DNA of 64,000 bases from Krasilnikoviella flava (GCF_900167525.1 NZ_FUZQ01000009.1:1-64000), one strand, 5' to 3'; positions 45,121 to 54,550 are shown, counted from the first letter of the stretch. Notes: generated by a model not told the origin, from the letters alone. Made by a program: numbers and translations.

Positions 45121-45870
45121 GTGACCGACGTCCCCGCCCCCCAGCCCGCCGCCGGTACCGCCCCCACGGGCCGGGTCGTCGTCGTGACCGGCGCGGCGCG
45201 CGGCATCGGCCGCACCATCGCCGAGCGCTTCGTCGCCTCCGGTGACACCGTCGCTACGCTCTACCGGGGCGGCGACCTGCCCACCGGGGTGCACGGCTAC
45301 GTCGCGGACGTCACCGACAGCGCGGCCGTCGACGCCGCGTTCGCCGGCATCGAGTCCGACCTCGGCCCGGTCGAGGTGCTCGTCGCCAACGCGGGCGTCA
45401 CGCGCGACCAGCTCCTCATGCGCATGAGCGACGAGGAGTTCGAGACGGTGCTCGACGTCAACCTCACGGGCACGTTCCGCTGTGTGCGCCGCGCGTCGAA
45501 GGGCATGATCCGGGCGCGCAGGGGCCGCATCGTGCTCGTCGGGTCGGTCGTCGGCCTGTACGGCGGCCCCGGGCAGGTCAACTACTCGTCCTCCAAGGCG
45601 GCCCTCGTCGGCATGGCGCGGTCGATCACCCGCGAGCTCGGCGGCCGGGGCATCACGGCGAACGTCGTGGCGCCGGGCTTCGTCGAGACCGACATGACCG
45701 CTGCCCTGCCCGAGGCGACGCAGAAGCAGTACAAGGCGTCCATCCCCGCGGGCCGGTTCGCCTCGACCGACGAGGTCGCGGGCGTCGTCGAGTTCCTCGC
45801 CTCGGACGCCGCGGCGTACGTCTCCGGCGCCGTCATCCCCGTCGACGGCGGCCTCGGCATGGGCCACTGA
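45121..45870 (+). CDS. fabG: 3-oxoacyl-ACP reductase FabG
   Basis: A 249-aa short-chain dehydrogenase. The NADPH loop is VTGAARGIGRTIAERF, NAG is in LVANAGVTRD, and the catalytic Ser/Tyr/Lys are in VGSVVGLYGGPGQVNYSSSKAAL. The tail VSGAVIPVDGGLGMGH is typical of FabG. It is paired with fabI downstream, like mabA-inhA, so a fatty-acid elongation role is well supported. GTG 45121 has GAGGAG upstream; a TACCGT -10-like box sits at 45001-45006. Confidence 0.93.
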   Translation: MTDVPAPQPAAGTAPTGRVVVVTGAARGIGRTIAERFVASGDTVATLYRGGDLPTGVHGYVADVTDSAAVDAAFAGIESDLGPVEVLVANAGVTRDQLLMRMSDEEFETVLDVNLTGTFRCVRRASKGMIRARRGRIVLVGSVVGLYGGPGQVNYSSSKAALVGMARSITRELGGRGITANVVAPGFVETDMTAALPEATQKQYKASIPAGRFASTDEVAGVVEFLASDAAAYVSGAVIPVDGGLGMGH

Positions 45871-45929
45871 GCGGCCTGCCCCGTCGCCACCCTCGCTACG
45901 CCCACTCTCAGCACAACCGGAAGGTCATC

Positions 45930-46694
45930 ATGGCTCTGCTCGACGGCAAGAAGCTCCTCATCACCGGCGTCCTCACGGACAGCTCGATCGCGTTCCACGC
46001 CGCCCGCCTCGCCCAGGAGGAGGGTGCCGAGGTCGTCCTCACCTCCTTCGGCCGCCAGATGAAGCTGACGCAGGCCTTCGCCAAGCGCCTGCCGGTCGCG
46101 GCGCCGGTGGTCGAGCTGGACGTGACCAGCGAGGAGGACCTCGCCGCCCTCCCGGAGCGGGTCAAGGAGCACGTGGACGGTATCGACGGCGTCGTGCACT
46201 CGATCGGCTTCGCCCCGCAGTCCGTGATGGGCGGCAACTTCCTGGGCGCCGAGTGGGACGACGTCGCGACGGCCCTGCAGGTCTCCACGTTCTCGTACAA
46301 GTCGCTCATCGAGGCGGCACGCCCGCTGATGTCCGGCGGCGCCTACGTGGGGCTCACCTTCGACGCCACGTTCGCGTGGCCGGTCTACGACTGGATGGGC
46401 GTGGCGAAGGCCGGCCTGGAGTCGGCCAACCGGTACCTGGCCCGCGACCTCGGCCCGCACGGCATCCGGTGTAACCTCGTCTCCGCCGGGCCCATCCGTA
46501 CCACGGCCGCGAAGTCCATCCCGGGTTTCGCGACCATGGAGGACGCCTGGCCGCAGCGGGCCCCGCTGGGCTGGGACCAGACGACGGCGGAGCCGGCTGC
46601 GCGCGCCGTCGTGGCGCTCCTCTCGGACTGGTTCCCCGCCACGACCGGTGAGATCGTCCACGTCGACGGTGGTGTGCACGCGATGGGTCAGTGA
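45930..46694 (+). CDS. fabI: Enoyl-ACP reductase FabI (InhA-like)
   Basis: A 254-aa NADH-dependent enoyl-ACP reductase. LLITGVLTDSSIAFHAARLAQ is the FabI/InhA nucleotide-binding start, and the catalytic Tyr and Lys are in PVYDWMGVAKAG (Y-x6-K). VHSIGFAP is conserved as well. It catalyses the last step of each elongation cycle and is the triclosan/isoniazid target class. ATG 45930 has GGAAGG upstream and follows fabG by 59 bp. Confidence 0.96.
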   Translation: MALLDGKKLLITGVLTDSSIAFHAARLAQEEGAEVVLTSFGRQMKLTQAFAKRLPVAAPVVELDVTSEEDLAALPERVKEHVDGIDGVVHSIGFAPQSVMGGNFLGAEWDDVATALQVSTFSYKSLIEAARPLMSGGAYVGLTFDATFAWPVYDWMGVAKAGLESANRYLARDLGPHGIRCNLVSAGPIRTTAAKSIPGFATMEDAWPQRAPLGWDQTTAEPAARAVVALLSDWFPATTGEIVHVDGGVHAMGQ

Positions 46695-46744
46695 CGGGCC
46701 GGGGCCCGGATCGGGCCCCCGGACGGACCTGTGGGACGGAGCGC

Positions 46745-47293
46745 ATGAGAGCGGTAACGCAGGACGAGGGCGACACGCCGACCTGGCGGCTCGTGCTGTT
46801 GCGTCATGCCAAGGCCGAGCCCGGCAAGGGCGCCCTCTCCGACGACCGGCGCCCCCTGGCGCTGAACGGGCGCAAGCAGGCGAGCCGGGTCGGGATGGCG
46901 CTGACCGCCGCCGGCCTGCGGCCCGCGGTCGCGCTGGTGTCGTCCGCGCTGCGCACCCGGCAGACCTGGGACCTGGCCTCGGCGCACCTCGACGGCGCCG
47001 CCGACACCGCCCTCGAGGTGCGCGACGAGCTCTACGAGGCGAGCGTGCGCGACGTCCTGGGCCTCCTGCGGGAGGTCGACGCGTCGGCGCGCACCGTCCT
47101 CGTCGTCGGGCACGAACCGACCATGGCGGCGACGGCGGCCTACCTCGCGGGCGACGGGTCCGACGCCGCGGCCGTCGCCCAGGTGCGCGTCGGCGTCCCG
47201 ACGGCCACCTACTCGGTGCTGGAGTCGGCGGAGCCGTGGGCCGCGTGGGGCCGGGACGGTGCCCGGCTCGTGCACGTCGGCCGTCCGTCCTGA
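46745..47293 (+). CDS. SixA-like histidine phosphatase
   Basis: A 182-aa histidine-phosphatase superfamily protein. The catalytic motif is LVLLRHAKAEPGKG, with the second His in VLVVGHEPTMAA. SixA proteins dephosphorylate phosphohistidine on signalling proteins; here the substrate is unknown. ATG 46745 with GGAG upstream is preferred to a GTG at 46691 that overlaps the fabI stop. It follows fabG-fabI as in several relatives. Confidence 0.88.
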   Translation: MRAVTQDEGDTPTWRLVLLRHAKAEPGKGALSDDRRPLALNGRKQASRVGMALTAAGLRPAVALVSSALRTRQTWDLASAHLDGAADTALEVRDELYEASVRDVLGLLREVDASARTVLVVGHEPTMAATAAYLAGDGSDAAAVAQVRVGVPTATYSVLESAEPWAAWGRDGARLVHVGRPS

Positions 47294-47308
47294 GCGTTCT
47301 GCCGGCCG

Positions 47309-47875
47309 TCAGGCCGTGGCGAGCACCTCGTCGACCGAGGTGACCTCCACCAGCGGCGCGTAGAGCCGCATCGCGTCGAGCGCCCGCGCGTGGTCGGCCT
47401 CGCTCGCCCCGGCGCACGCGTCCGCCACCACCCGCACCCGCCGCCCGGCGTCGGCGGCCGGGAGCACGGTGGACAGCACGCAGCAGTCGGTCGAGACGCC
47501 GGCCACCACCAGCTCTGCGGCGTGTCCGGTCGCCGCGTCGAGCTCGGCCCCCCACTTGCCGAACGTCGTCGCCGCGACGACCGGGGCACCGGCAGGGTCC
47601 AGCCCGTCCGCGAAGCCGTAGAGCGGGTCGTCGGCGGGCACCAGGGCGAACGGCCACTGCGCGAAGTACTCCCGCCACGCGCCCTGCGGGGTCGCGGGTG
47701 CCACGTAGCGCGTCCAGACGGTCCGGCCCGCGAACGCGGGCAGCAGCCGGCGCAGCTTCGCGGCGGCCGCCGCGAAGCCCGGGGCGGCCCACGGGCTGCC
47801 GGGCTGCGCGAAGACGACCTGCATGTCGACGACGACCAGCGCGGCGCCGCCCGCCGCCGGCGCCCCGGCGCTCAC
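47309..47875 (-). CDS. Isochorismatase-family cysteine hydrolase
   Basis: A 188-aa hydrolase. The catalytic triad is visible: Asp in VVVDMQVVF, Lys in TTFGKWGAE and Cys in AGVSTDCCVLSTV. The fold is shared by nicotinamidase, isochorismatase and ureidoacrylate or N-carbamoyl amidohydrolases. Its GTG overlaps the permease stop (GTGA), so it probably acts on a nucleobase-related or amide compound brought in by that permease; the substrate is inferred only from context. Confidence 0.88.
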   Translation of the reverse strand: MSAGAPAAGGAALVVVDMQVVFAQPGSPWAAPGFAAAAAKLRRLLPAFAGRTVWTRYVAPATPQGAWREYFAQWPFALVPADDPLYGFADGLDPAGAPVVAATTFGKWGAELDAATGHAAELVVAGVSTDCCVLSTVLPAADAGRRVRVVADACAGASEADHARALDAMRLYAPLVEVTSVDEVLATA

Positions 47876-49296
47876 GCCGCCTCCTGGCGGCGCACGGCCC
47901 GCGCGGACAGGACGAACGTGCCCAGCAGCCCCAGCGCGAGCGCCACCAGCACCCCGAGGTTCGCTCCGGCCCACTGCCCGTCGCGCCCGCCGAGGCCGAG
48001 CGGCCCCAGCAGGTAGCCCTGCCAGGACAACCACCCGGCGTACGTGTTGGTGACGAGCCCCCAGCCGATCGCCGTGCCGGCCACGACGAGCAGCACTGCC
48101 GACCACCGCACGCTGCCGTAGCGCCCTCGCCGGTCGGCGAGCTCGGCGTCCGCGTAGTCCCGGCGGCGCAGCGCGATGTCCGCGAGCAGCACCCCGCACC
48201 AGGCGGCGATCGGCACGCCGAGCGTGATGAGGAAGCCCTGGAACGGGCCGAAGAAGTCGTCGGCGACGAAGACGACGTAGGTCGCGCCGAGCACCATGAG
48301 GACCCCGTCGATCGCCGCGGCCACCCAGCGCGGGGCCGGCAGGCCCAGCGACAGCAGCGCGAGGCCGGAGGAGTAGATGTCGAGCGCGGCCCCGCCGATC
48401 AGCCCGGCGAGAGCCACCACCATGAAGGGGATCAGGAACCACTCCGGCAGCAGCACGGCCAGCGCGCCGATCGGGTCGGCGCCGATCGCGTCGGCGAGCG
48501 CGGGGTCCGAGCCGGCGAGCAGGAGCCCCGCGATCAGCAGCAGCACGGGCGGCAGGGACGCGCCGAACGTCGTCCAGCCGACGACGCCCGGCCCGGAGGC
48601 GGTGCGCGGCAGGTAGCGCGAGTAGTCGGCGGCCATGTTCACCCAGCCGAGGCCGAAGCCGGTCATCATGAAGACCAGCCCGCCGATCACCTGCGGCGCC
48701 TGCCCGGGCGGGATCGCCGCGACCGTCGCCCAGTCCACGTGCCCCGCGACCAGGACGACGTAGATCACCGTGAGCACCGCCGTCAGGACGGTGATGACCC
48801 GCTGCAGCCGCATCACGAGCTGGAAGCCGAAGACCCCCGCGGCCACCACGACCAGCGCGACGACGGCGAGCGTCACGACCTGCGTCACGGTGCCGCCGCC
48901 CCAGCCGAGGGTTCCGAGCACCGTCGCGGTGGCGAGCGTCGCGAGGGCGACCAGCACCGTCTCCCAGCCCACCGTGAGGATCCAGGACAGCAGGGACGGC
49001 AGCCGGTTGCCGTCGACGCCGAAGGCCGCCCGGCTGAGCACCATGGTGGGAGCCGAGCCGCGTCGGCCCGCGAGCGAGATGAACCCGCAGGCCAGGAACG
49101 ACGCCACGATGCCGATCGTGCCCACCATCACGGCCTGCCAGAACGACACGCCGAACGCCAGCAGGTACGCGCCGTAGCCCAGGCCGAGCACGGAGACGTT
49201 GGCCGCGAACCACGGCCAGAACAGGTCCCGCGGGCGTCCGTGCCGCTCGGACTCGTCGATCACGTTGAGGGCGTTGGTCTCGACCGTCGTCGCCAT
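47872..49296 (-). CDS. NCS1 family nucleobase:cation symporter (cytosine/purine permease)
   Basis: A 474-aa transporter with about 12 hydrophobic helices. DLFWPWFAANVSVLGLGYG and FGVDGNRLPSLLSWILTVGWE are the NCS1 helix 1 and helix 3 motifs, and NMAADYSRYLPR is the conserved helix 6-7 segment. Substrates of the family are cytosine, purines, hydantoins, allantoin or thiamine precursors. The following hydrolase is translationally coupled. A CAGGAT sequence 7 nt before ATG 49296 may be a weak -10. Confidence 0.92.
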   Translation of the reverse strand: MATTVETNALNVIDESERHGRPRDLFWPWFAANVSVLGLGYGAYLLAFGVSFWQAVMVGTIGIVASFLACGFISLAGRRGSAPTMVLSRAAFGVDGNRLPSLLSWILTVGWETVLVALATLATATVLGTLGWGGGTVTQVVTLAVVALVVVAAGVFGFQLVMRLQRVITVLTAVLTVIYVVLVAGHVDWATVAAIPPGQAPQVIGGLVFMMTGFGLGWVNMAADYSRYLPRTASGPGVVGWTTFGASLPPVLLLIAGLLLAGSDPALADAIGADPIGALAVLLPEWFLIPFMVVALAGLIGGAALDIYSSGLALLSLGLPAPRWVAAAIDGVLMVLGATYVVFVADDFFGPFQGFLITLGVPIAAWCGVLLADIALRRRDYADAELADRRGRYGSVRWSAVLLVVAGTAIGWGLVTNTYAGWLSWQGYLLGPLGLGGRDGQWAGANLGVLVALALGLLGTFVLSARAVRRQEAA

Positions 49297-49351
49297 GGGA
49301 CCGATCCTGGCCCTCCGCGGCGCTCGGCGCTACGCCTGGACGGCGTCGGGG

Positions 49352-50080
49352 CTACGGGCGCCGCGTCGTGGACGTGCGGCCGGCGGCGGCGTCCACCGCG
49401 TCGATGACGTCGAGGACGTCGTCGAGCCGGGGGCCGTCCACGCTGAACGGCGCCTGCGCGCGCACGAGCGGCTTGGCCGCGAAGGCGATGCCGATGCCGG
49501 CGGCGTCGATCATGTCGAGGTCGTTCGCGCCGTCCCCGACGGCGACCGTGTCGACCATCTCGAGCCCGCACTCGGCCGCCCAGCGGCGCAGGGTGGCGGC
49601 CTTGTCGGCGCGGTCGACGACCGTGCCCACGGTGCGGCCGGTGAGCACGCCGTCGGCGATCTCGAGGCGGTTGGCGCGCCAGCGCCCGATGCCGAGCGCG
49701 CCCGCGATCGGGCCGAGGATCTCCGCGAAGCCGCCCGAGACGAGCCCGAACTCCCAGCCGCGCCGCTGCACCTCGCTGACGAGGTCGGCCGCGCCGGGCG
49801 TGAGGACGACGGCCTCGCGCACCGCGGTCAGGGCCTCGACCGGGACGCCGCGCAGGGTGGCGACGCGCTCGCGCAGGGAGCCGGCGAAGTCCAGCTCGCC
49901 GCGCATCGCACGCTCGGTCACCTCGGCGACCTGCGCGCGGGTGCCGGAGTGGTCGGCGAGCAGCTCGATCACCTCGGCGGTGATGAACGTCGAGTCGACG
50001 TCGGTGACGACGAGGCGACGGTGCGGGGCCTCGGCGCCCTCGACGAGGTCGGGGGCGGTGCGGGGGGCGGGTTCAAGCAA
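49352..50080 (-). CDS. serB: Phosphoserine phosphatase SerB
   Basis: A 242-aa HAD phosphatase that makes serine from phosphoserine. Motif I is [10 protein letters not shown] (DxDST), motif II is GLVSGGFAE, Lys is in [11 protein letters not shown] and the late motif is [13 protein letters not shown]. There is no N-terminal ACT domain, unlike mycobacterial SerB2. TTG 50080 is the probable start, with GAAGGG upstream; it overlaps the glgC stop by 8 bp, so it is likely co-translated. Confidence 0.92.
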   Translation of the reverse strand: MLEPAPRTAPDLVEGAEAPHRRLVVTDVDSTFITAEVIELLADHSGTRAQVAEVTERAMRGELDFAGSLRERVATLRGVPVEALTAVREAVVLTPGAADLVSEVQRRGWEFGLVSGGFAEILGPIAGALGIGRWRANRLEIADGVLTGRTVGTVVDRADKAATLRRWAAECGLEMVDTVAVGDGANDLDMIDAAGIGIAFAAKPLVRAQAPFSVDGPRLDDVLDVIDAVDAAAGRTSTTRRP

Positions 50081-51317
50081 CGACGGTGCCCTTCGGGACG
50101 ACGGTGATCCCCGACTCGGAGACGGTGAAGCCGCGGGCCCGGTCCTCGTCGTGGTCGACGCCGACCCGAGCCCGTTCGCTCACCACCACGTTCTTGTCGA
50201 GGATGGCGCGGTGGACCTGGGCGTGCCGCTCCACCTGGACGTTGTCCATCACGACGGCGTCCGTGACGGTGGCCCAGGAGTGCAGGTGCGCGCCCGGGGA
50301 CAGGATGGACCCTGCGACGGTCGCGCCGGAGATGAGGACACCAGGCGAGACGATCGAGTCGGCCGCGTGACCCAGGCGCCCCGGCCCGGCGTGCACGAAC
50401 TTGGCGGGCGGCAGGCCGGTGTACCCCGTGAGCAGCGGCCAGTCCTGGTTGTAGAGGTTGAACACCGGCTGCACGGCGATGAGGTCGGTGTTGGCCTCGA
50501 AGTAGGCGTCGATGGTGCCGACGTCGCGCCAGTAGTCCCGGTCGCGGTCGGTGGAGCCGGGGATCTCGTTGCGGATGAAGTCGTACACGCCCGCGGTGCC
50601 GTCGGCGACGAACGCCGGGATGATGTCGCCGCCCATGTCGTGCCGGGAGTCCGGGTCGGCCGAGTCCTGCGTGACCGCCTCGACGAGCGCGTCGGCGTCG
50701 AACACGTAGTTGCCCATGGACGCGAGCACCTCGGTGGGGGAGTCCGGCAGCCCCACGGGGCTCTCGGGCTTCTCGAGGAACTCGCTGATCCGCGTCGGGT
50801 CCTCGCGGTCCACCTCGATGACCCCGAACTGGTCGGCCATGGCGATCGGCTGCCGGATGGCCGCCACCGTGGCGCGGGCGCCCGAGGCGACGTGCGACTC
50901 GACCATCTGGGAGAAGTCCATCCGGTACACGTGGTCGGCGCCGACCACGACGACGATGTCGGGCCGCTCGTCGTCGATGATGTTGAGGCACTGGTAGATG
51001 GCGTCCGCGGACCCGAGGTACCAGTGCTTGCCCACCCGCTGCTGCGCGGGCACGGACGACACGTAGTTGCCGAGCAACGACGACATCCGCCACGTCTTCG
51101 AGATGTGCCGGTCCAGCGAGTGCGACTTGTACTGGGTCAGCACGACGACGTGCAGGTAGTGGGAGTTGATGATGTTGGACAGCGCGAAGTCGACGAGCCG
51201 GTAGATGCCCCCGAACGGGACGGCCGGCTTGGCGCGGTGCGCGGTGAGCGGCATGAGGCGTTTGCCCTCGCCCCCGGCGAGGACGATCGCGAGCACGCGG
51301 GGATGGGTCGACGCCAT
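50073..51317 (-). CDS. glgC: Glucose-1-phosphate adenylyltransferase GlgC
   Basis: A 414-aa ADP-glucose pyrophosphorylase. The start [26 protein letters not shown], the [10 protein letters not shown] block, [13 protein letters not shown] and EFLEKPESP are all conserved, and a left-handed beta-helix follows from ~300. It makes ADP-glucose for glycogen or maltose-1-phosphate. It is divergent from glgA, with serB downstream. ATG 51317 has a TAGGGT box 6 nt upstream. Confidence 0.97.
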   Translation of the reverse strand: MASTHPRVLAIVLAGGEGKRLMPLTAHRAKPAVPFGGIYRLVDFALSNIINSHYLHVVVLTQYKSHSLDRHISKTWRMSSLLGNYVSSVPAQQRVGKHWYLGSADAIYQCLNIIDDERPDIVVVVGADHVYRMDFSQMVESHVASGARATVAAIRQPIAMADQFGVIEVDREDPTRISEFLEKPESPVGLPDSPTEVLASMGNYVFDADALVEAVTQDSADPDSRHDMGGDIIPAFVADGTAGVYDFIRNEIPGSTDRDRDYWRDVGTIDAYFEANTDLIAVQPVFNLYNQDWPLLTGYTGLPPAKFVHAGPGRLGHAADSIVSPGVLISGATVAGSILSPGAHLHSWATVTDAVVMDNVQVERHAQVHRAILDKNVVVSERARVGVDHDEDRARGFTVSESGITVVPKGTVVA

Positions 51318-51323
51318 GCCACG

Positions 51324-51329
51324 ACCCTA
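51324..51329 (-). promoter_or_regulatory. Candidate leaderless -10 box (TAGGGT) of glgC
   Basis: On the minus strand TAGGGT ends 6 nt before the glgC ATG. Confidence 0.5.
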
Positions 51330-51416
51330 GGGCGTCGTGGCGGCCCGCGCCCGCGACCCGCCCCGGGAGTTTCCGCGCGGTCCGCGCCTCGGCCCCCGGC
51401 CGTGCCCCGTCGCGGC

Positions 51417-51422
51417 TAGGTT
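51417..51422 (+). promoter_or_regulatory. Candidate leaderless -10 box (TAGGTT) of glgA
   Basis: TAGGTT ends 6 nt before GTG 51429. With the glgC box it defines a ~90-bp divergent promoter region. Confidence 0.5.
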
Positions 51423-51428
51423 GGCCGC

Positions 51429-52736
51429 GTGAGCACGCCCGAGAGCCCTGCGCAGGGCACCCCGACCGGACCCGTCCCGACGAGGGTCGACCTGCTGACC
51501 CGCGAGTACCCGCCCCACGTCTACGGGGGTGCGGGCGTGCACGTGGAGGAGCTGTCGGCCGTGCTGCGCCGGCACGTCGACGTGCGGGTGCGCTGCTTCG
51601 ACGGACCGCGCCCGGGCGACGTCGCGGAGACGGGGGTCGCGGGCTACGGCGTGCCCGGCGAGCTCGCCGGCGCCAACGCCGCGCTCGGCACGTTCGGTGT
51701 GGACCTGGCGATGGCGCAGGACGTCGGTGGGGCCGACGTCCTGCACTCGCACACCTGGTACGCCAACCTGGCCGGGCACCTCGGCGGGCTGCTCCACGAC
51801 GTGCCGCACGTCGTGACGGCGCACTCGCTCGAGCCGCTGCGCCCCTGGAAGGCCGAGCAGCTCGGCGGCGGGTACGCGCTCTCGTCGTGGGCGGAGCGCA
51901 CGGCGTACCTGGGCGCGGCGGGCGTGATCGCCGTGTCGGCGGGCATGCGGGCCGACATCCTGCGCGTCTACCCGGAGCTCGACCCGGCGCGGGTGCACGT
52001 GGTGCACAACGGGATCGACCTCGCCGGCTGGCGCCGCCCGGCGGCCGGGGACCCTGCGTCCGAGCGCGTGGTCCGCGACCTCGGGATCGACCCGGAGCGC
52101 CCGGCCGTGGTGTTCGTCGGGCGGATCACCCGGCAGAAGGGGCTGCCCTTCCTCCTGCGGGCCGCGGCCCGGCTGCCGCGCGAGGTGCAGGTCGTGCTGT
52201 GCGCGGGCGCCCCCGACACGGACGAGCTCCTGGCGGAGGTGCGTGGCCTGGTCGCCGACCTGCGCCGCGCGCGGGGCGGCACGGGCGACGCGGGTCCCGG
52301 CGGCACCGGCGCCGAGGCGGGCGTGGTGTGGATCGAGCAGATGCTGCCGCGCCCGCACCTGGTGGCCGTGCTCGCGGCGAGCACGGTCTTCGTGTGCCCC
52401 TCGGTGTACGAGCCGCTGGGGATCGTCAACCTCGAGGCGATGGCCGTGGGGCTGCCCGTGGTCGGCACGGCGACCGGCGGGATCCCGGAGGTGGTCGACG
52501 ACGGTGTCACGGGCGCCCTGGTGCCGATCGAGCAGGCGGACGACGGCACCGGCACGCCCCTGGACCCGGAGCGCTTCGAGACGGACCTGGCGGACGCCCT
52601 CGGCCGGGCGCTCGACGACTCCGCGAGAGCGGCGGCGATGGGCGAGGCGGGCCGTCGCCGGGCCGAGGACCTGTTCTCCTGGGACGCCGTGGCCGAGCGC
52701 ACGCTCGACGTGTACCGCGAGGTGCTCGCGGGCTGA
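51429..52736 (+). CDS. glgA: Actinobacterial glycogen synthase / maltose-1-phosphate synthase (GlgA/GlgM type)
   Basis: A 435-aa GT-B glycosyltransferase. Conserved parts are LLTREYPPHVYGGAGVHVEEL, LHSHTWYANLAGH, VAHNGI-type VVHNGIDLAGW, VGRITRQKGLPFLL and the donor-binding CPSVYEPLGIVNLEAMA (E-x7-E). It belongs to the group exemplified by M. tuberculosis Rv1212c (GlgM), next to glgC, which makes maltose-1-phosphate from ADP-glucose; the GlgA or GlgM role cannot be fully separated by sequence. A leaderless GTG start is likely. Confidence 0.92.
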   Translation: MSTPESPAQGTPTGPVPTRVDLLTREYPPHVYGGAGVHVEELSAVLRRHVDVRVRCFDGPRPGDVAETGVAGYGVPGELAGANAALGTFGVDLAMAQDVGGADVLHSHTWYANLAGHLGGLLHDVPHVVTAHSLEPLRPWKAEQLGGGYALSSWAERTAYLGAAGVIAVSAGMRADILRVYPELDPARVHVVHNGIDLAGWRRPAAGDPASERVVRDLGIDPERPAVVFVGRITRQKGLPFLLRAAARLPREVQVVLCAGAPDTDELLAEVRGLVADLRRARGGTGDAGPGGTGAEAGVVWIEQMLPRPHLVAVLAASTVFVCPSVYEPLGIVNLEAMAVGLPVVGTATGGIPEVVDDGVTGALVPIEQADDGTGTPLDPERFETDLADALGRALDDSARAAAMGEAGRRRAEDLFSWDAVAERTLDVYREVLAG

Positions 52737-52763
52737 GCCGTCGGCGCCCGGCGGCGCGGTCCG

Positions 52764-53540
52764 TCAGCGGACGGTGCCGTACGTGGCCGCGCTGAGCGCG
52801 TGCCGTGCCGTGCGCTCCACCTCGCGCAGGGCGGTCGCCCGCTGGTCGGACTGCCACAGGTTCACGGCGCCGCCCTCGTCGACGGTCGCGAGGCCGACGA
52901 TCGCCAGCAGGCGGGTCGCGAGCTGCAGCACGCGAGCCCGGCGCCCGTCCAGCGCGGGCACCGGCCAGGCGTCCGTGCTGCCGCCGCGCAGGCGCTCGAT
53001 CGCGTCGGAGGCGTCGTCGCGCCACCGGGCGACGTCGAGCGCGTCGAGCGCGTCGGTCGCGGTGACGAGGCTGGTGCGCAGCTCCCGCTCGGCGTCGGCG
53101 AGCGAGCCGAGAGTGCCGACGACGTGCGTCGACCACGCCGGCACCGGCCGCACCTGCCAGGCCACGAGGTGGCCCGGCTCCAGCGCGCTGCCGAACGCCG
53201 TGACGGCGGGCACCGCGGCCCACGAGCCGGCGGGCGTGGTGACGACGACGCACTCTCCGGCGTCGGTCGCCCCGGCGCTCACCTCGGCGGGCACGCCGCC
53301 GAGGTCGCCGGGGGCCGGCAGCAGGGCGCAGACCTCGCGCGGGCCGTCGAGCCACGTGCCGACGAGGTCGCGCAGGCCGGCGTCGGCCTCGTCGTCGACG
53401 CGGCCGGGCAGCCCGACGACGCCGTGCGGCTCGTCGTCGCCCTGCACGCTGCGCACCACGACGCCGGGGGCGGCGCCGTCGGTGGCGAGCCAGAGCGCCA
53501 GCACGACGCTGCGGGGCAGCGCGGTCGGGTCGGTCTCCAC
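52764..53540 (-). CDS. Conserved hypothetical protein
   Basis: A 258-aa, probably cytosolic protein with no membrane segment or recognised motif. It is Ala/Val/Leu/Asp-rich with an N-terminal beta-rich half (SVVLALWLATDGAAPGVVVRSVQG, CVVVTTPAGSWAAVPA) and a helical C-terminal half ending LREVERTARHALSAATYGTVR. Its divergent placement beside the ABC ATPase gene is seen in relatives. GTG 53540 has a TACCCT box 7 nt upstream. No function is assigned. Confidence 0.75.
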   Translation of the reverse strand: METDPTALPRSVVLALWLATDGAAPGVVVRSVQGDDEPHGVVGLPGRVDDEADAGLRDLVGTWLDGPREVCALLPAPGDLGGVPAEVSAGATDAGECVVVTTPAGSWAAVPAVTAFGSALEPGHLVAWQVRPVPAWSTHVVGTLGSLADAERELRTSLVTATDALDALDVARWRDDASDAIERLRGGSTDAWPVPALDGRRARVLQLATRLLAIVGLATVDEGGAVNLWQSDQRATALREVERTARHALSAATYGTVR

Positions 53541-53547
53541 GGGCCTC

Positions 53548-53553
53548 AGGGTA
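53548..53553 (-). promoter_or_regulatory. Candidate leaderless -10 box (TACCCT)
   Basis: On the minus strand TACCCT ends 7 nt before the GTG at 53540. Confidence 0.4.
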
Positions 53554-53601
53554 GACGCCCGACCGGCCCGGACGCAGGCCGGTCCGACTGTCCGGCTCGG
53601 G

Positions 53602-53607
53602 TAGGGT
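53602..53607 (+). promoter_or_regulatory. Candidate leaderless -10 box (TAGGGT) of the ABC ATPase
   Basis: TAGGGT ends 8 nt before ATG 53616, without a ribosome binding site between. Confidence 0.5.
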
Positions 53608-53615
53608 CGGGCCTC

Positions 53616-54413
53616 ATGAGCGCGGTTCTCGACCTGCAGGGCGTCACCGTACGACGCGGCACCACCACCATCCTCGACGGCGTGCACTGGCAGGTGAACG
53701 AGGGCGAGCGCTGGGTGGTCCTGGGCCCCAACGGGGCCGGCAAGACGACCTTGCTGCAGATCCTCGCCGCGCGCTCGCACCCGACCGCGGGCACGGCCGA
53801 GCTCCTGGGGGAGCGGCTGGGCCGGGTCGACGTCTTCGAGCTGCGCCCGCGGATCGGCTTCGCCTCCGCGGCGCTCGCCGACCGCATCCCGGGCCACGAG
53901 ACCGTGCGCGACGTCGTGCTCACGGCCGCCTACGGGGTGACGGGGCGCTGGCAGGAGACGTACGAGGAGTTCGACGAGCAGCGCGCCAAGGACCTGCTCG
54001 CGGCGTTCGACGTGGCGGACCTGGTGGACCGCTACTACGGCACCCTGTCCGAGGGGGAGCGCAAGCGCGTGCAGATCGCCCGCTCGCTCATGACCGACCC
54101 GGAGATCCTGCTGCTGGACGAGCCCGCCGCTGGCCTCGACCTCGCCGGGCGCGAGGAGCTGGTCGGCGCGCTGTCCGAGCTCGCGGCGGACCCGGCGTCG
54201 CCGGTCCTGGTGCTCGTCACGCACCACGTCGAGGAGATCCCGCCCGGGTTCACGCACCTGATGCTCATGAACCGTGGTGGCATCCAGGCTGCGGGCCCGA
54301 TCCACGAGGTGCTCACCGCGGACAACCTCTCCCAGGCCTTCGGGACGCCCCTCATGGTGGCCCACGGCGGGGGCCGCTGGCTGGCCCGCGCGGCGCGACC
54401 CGCCGGTCGCTGA
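53616..54413 (+). CDS. Stand-alone ABC ATP-binding protein
   Basis: A 265-aa ATPase with Walker A LGPNGAGKTTLL, signature LSEGERKRVQIA, Walker B ILLLDEPAAGLDLAGRE and H-loop VTHHVEEIPPGF. The motif set resembles ModF/YlmA-like soluble ABC proteins that have no permease partner. None is encoded nearby. It is followed by a promoter region and nfeD. Role unknown. Confidence 0.9.
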   Translation: MSAVLDLQGVTVRRGTTTILDGVHWQVNEGERWVVLGPNGAGKTTLLQILAARSHPTAGTAELLGERLGRVDVFELRPRIGFASAALADRIPGHETVRDVVLTAAYGVTGRWQETYEEFDEQRAKDLLAAFDVADLVDRYYGTLSEGERKRVQIARSLMTDPEILLLDEPAAGLDLAGREELVGALSELAADPASPVLVLVTHHVEEIPPGFTHLMLMNRGGIQAAGPIHEVLTADNLSQAFGTPLMVAHGGGRWLARAARPAGR

Positions 54414-54442
54414 AACGGCTTCCCGCACCGGCGAGGACTTGG

Positions 54443-54448
54443 TAAAGT
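54443..54448 (+). promoter_or_regulatory. Candidate -10 box (TAAAGT) upstream of nfeD
   Basis: TAAAGT lies ~100 bp before ATG 54551 in a relatively AT-rich patch of the 137-bp gap. A GGGGGAGAGG ribosome binding site precedes the gene. Confidence 0.4.
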
Positions 54449-54550
54449 CTGTGCAAAACGTCGTGGCGGGAAGTCGGTTCCCGGAGCAGTCCCGGAATCG
54501 GCGTCCCGGTTGAGGAACGGTCCCGTGAGGGACCCGGGGGAGAGGTTGCC

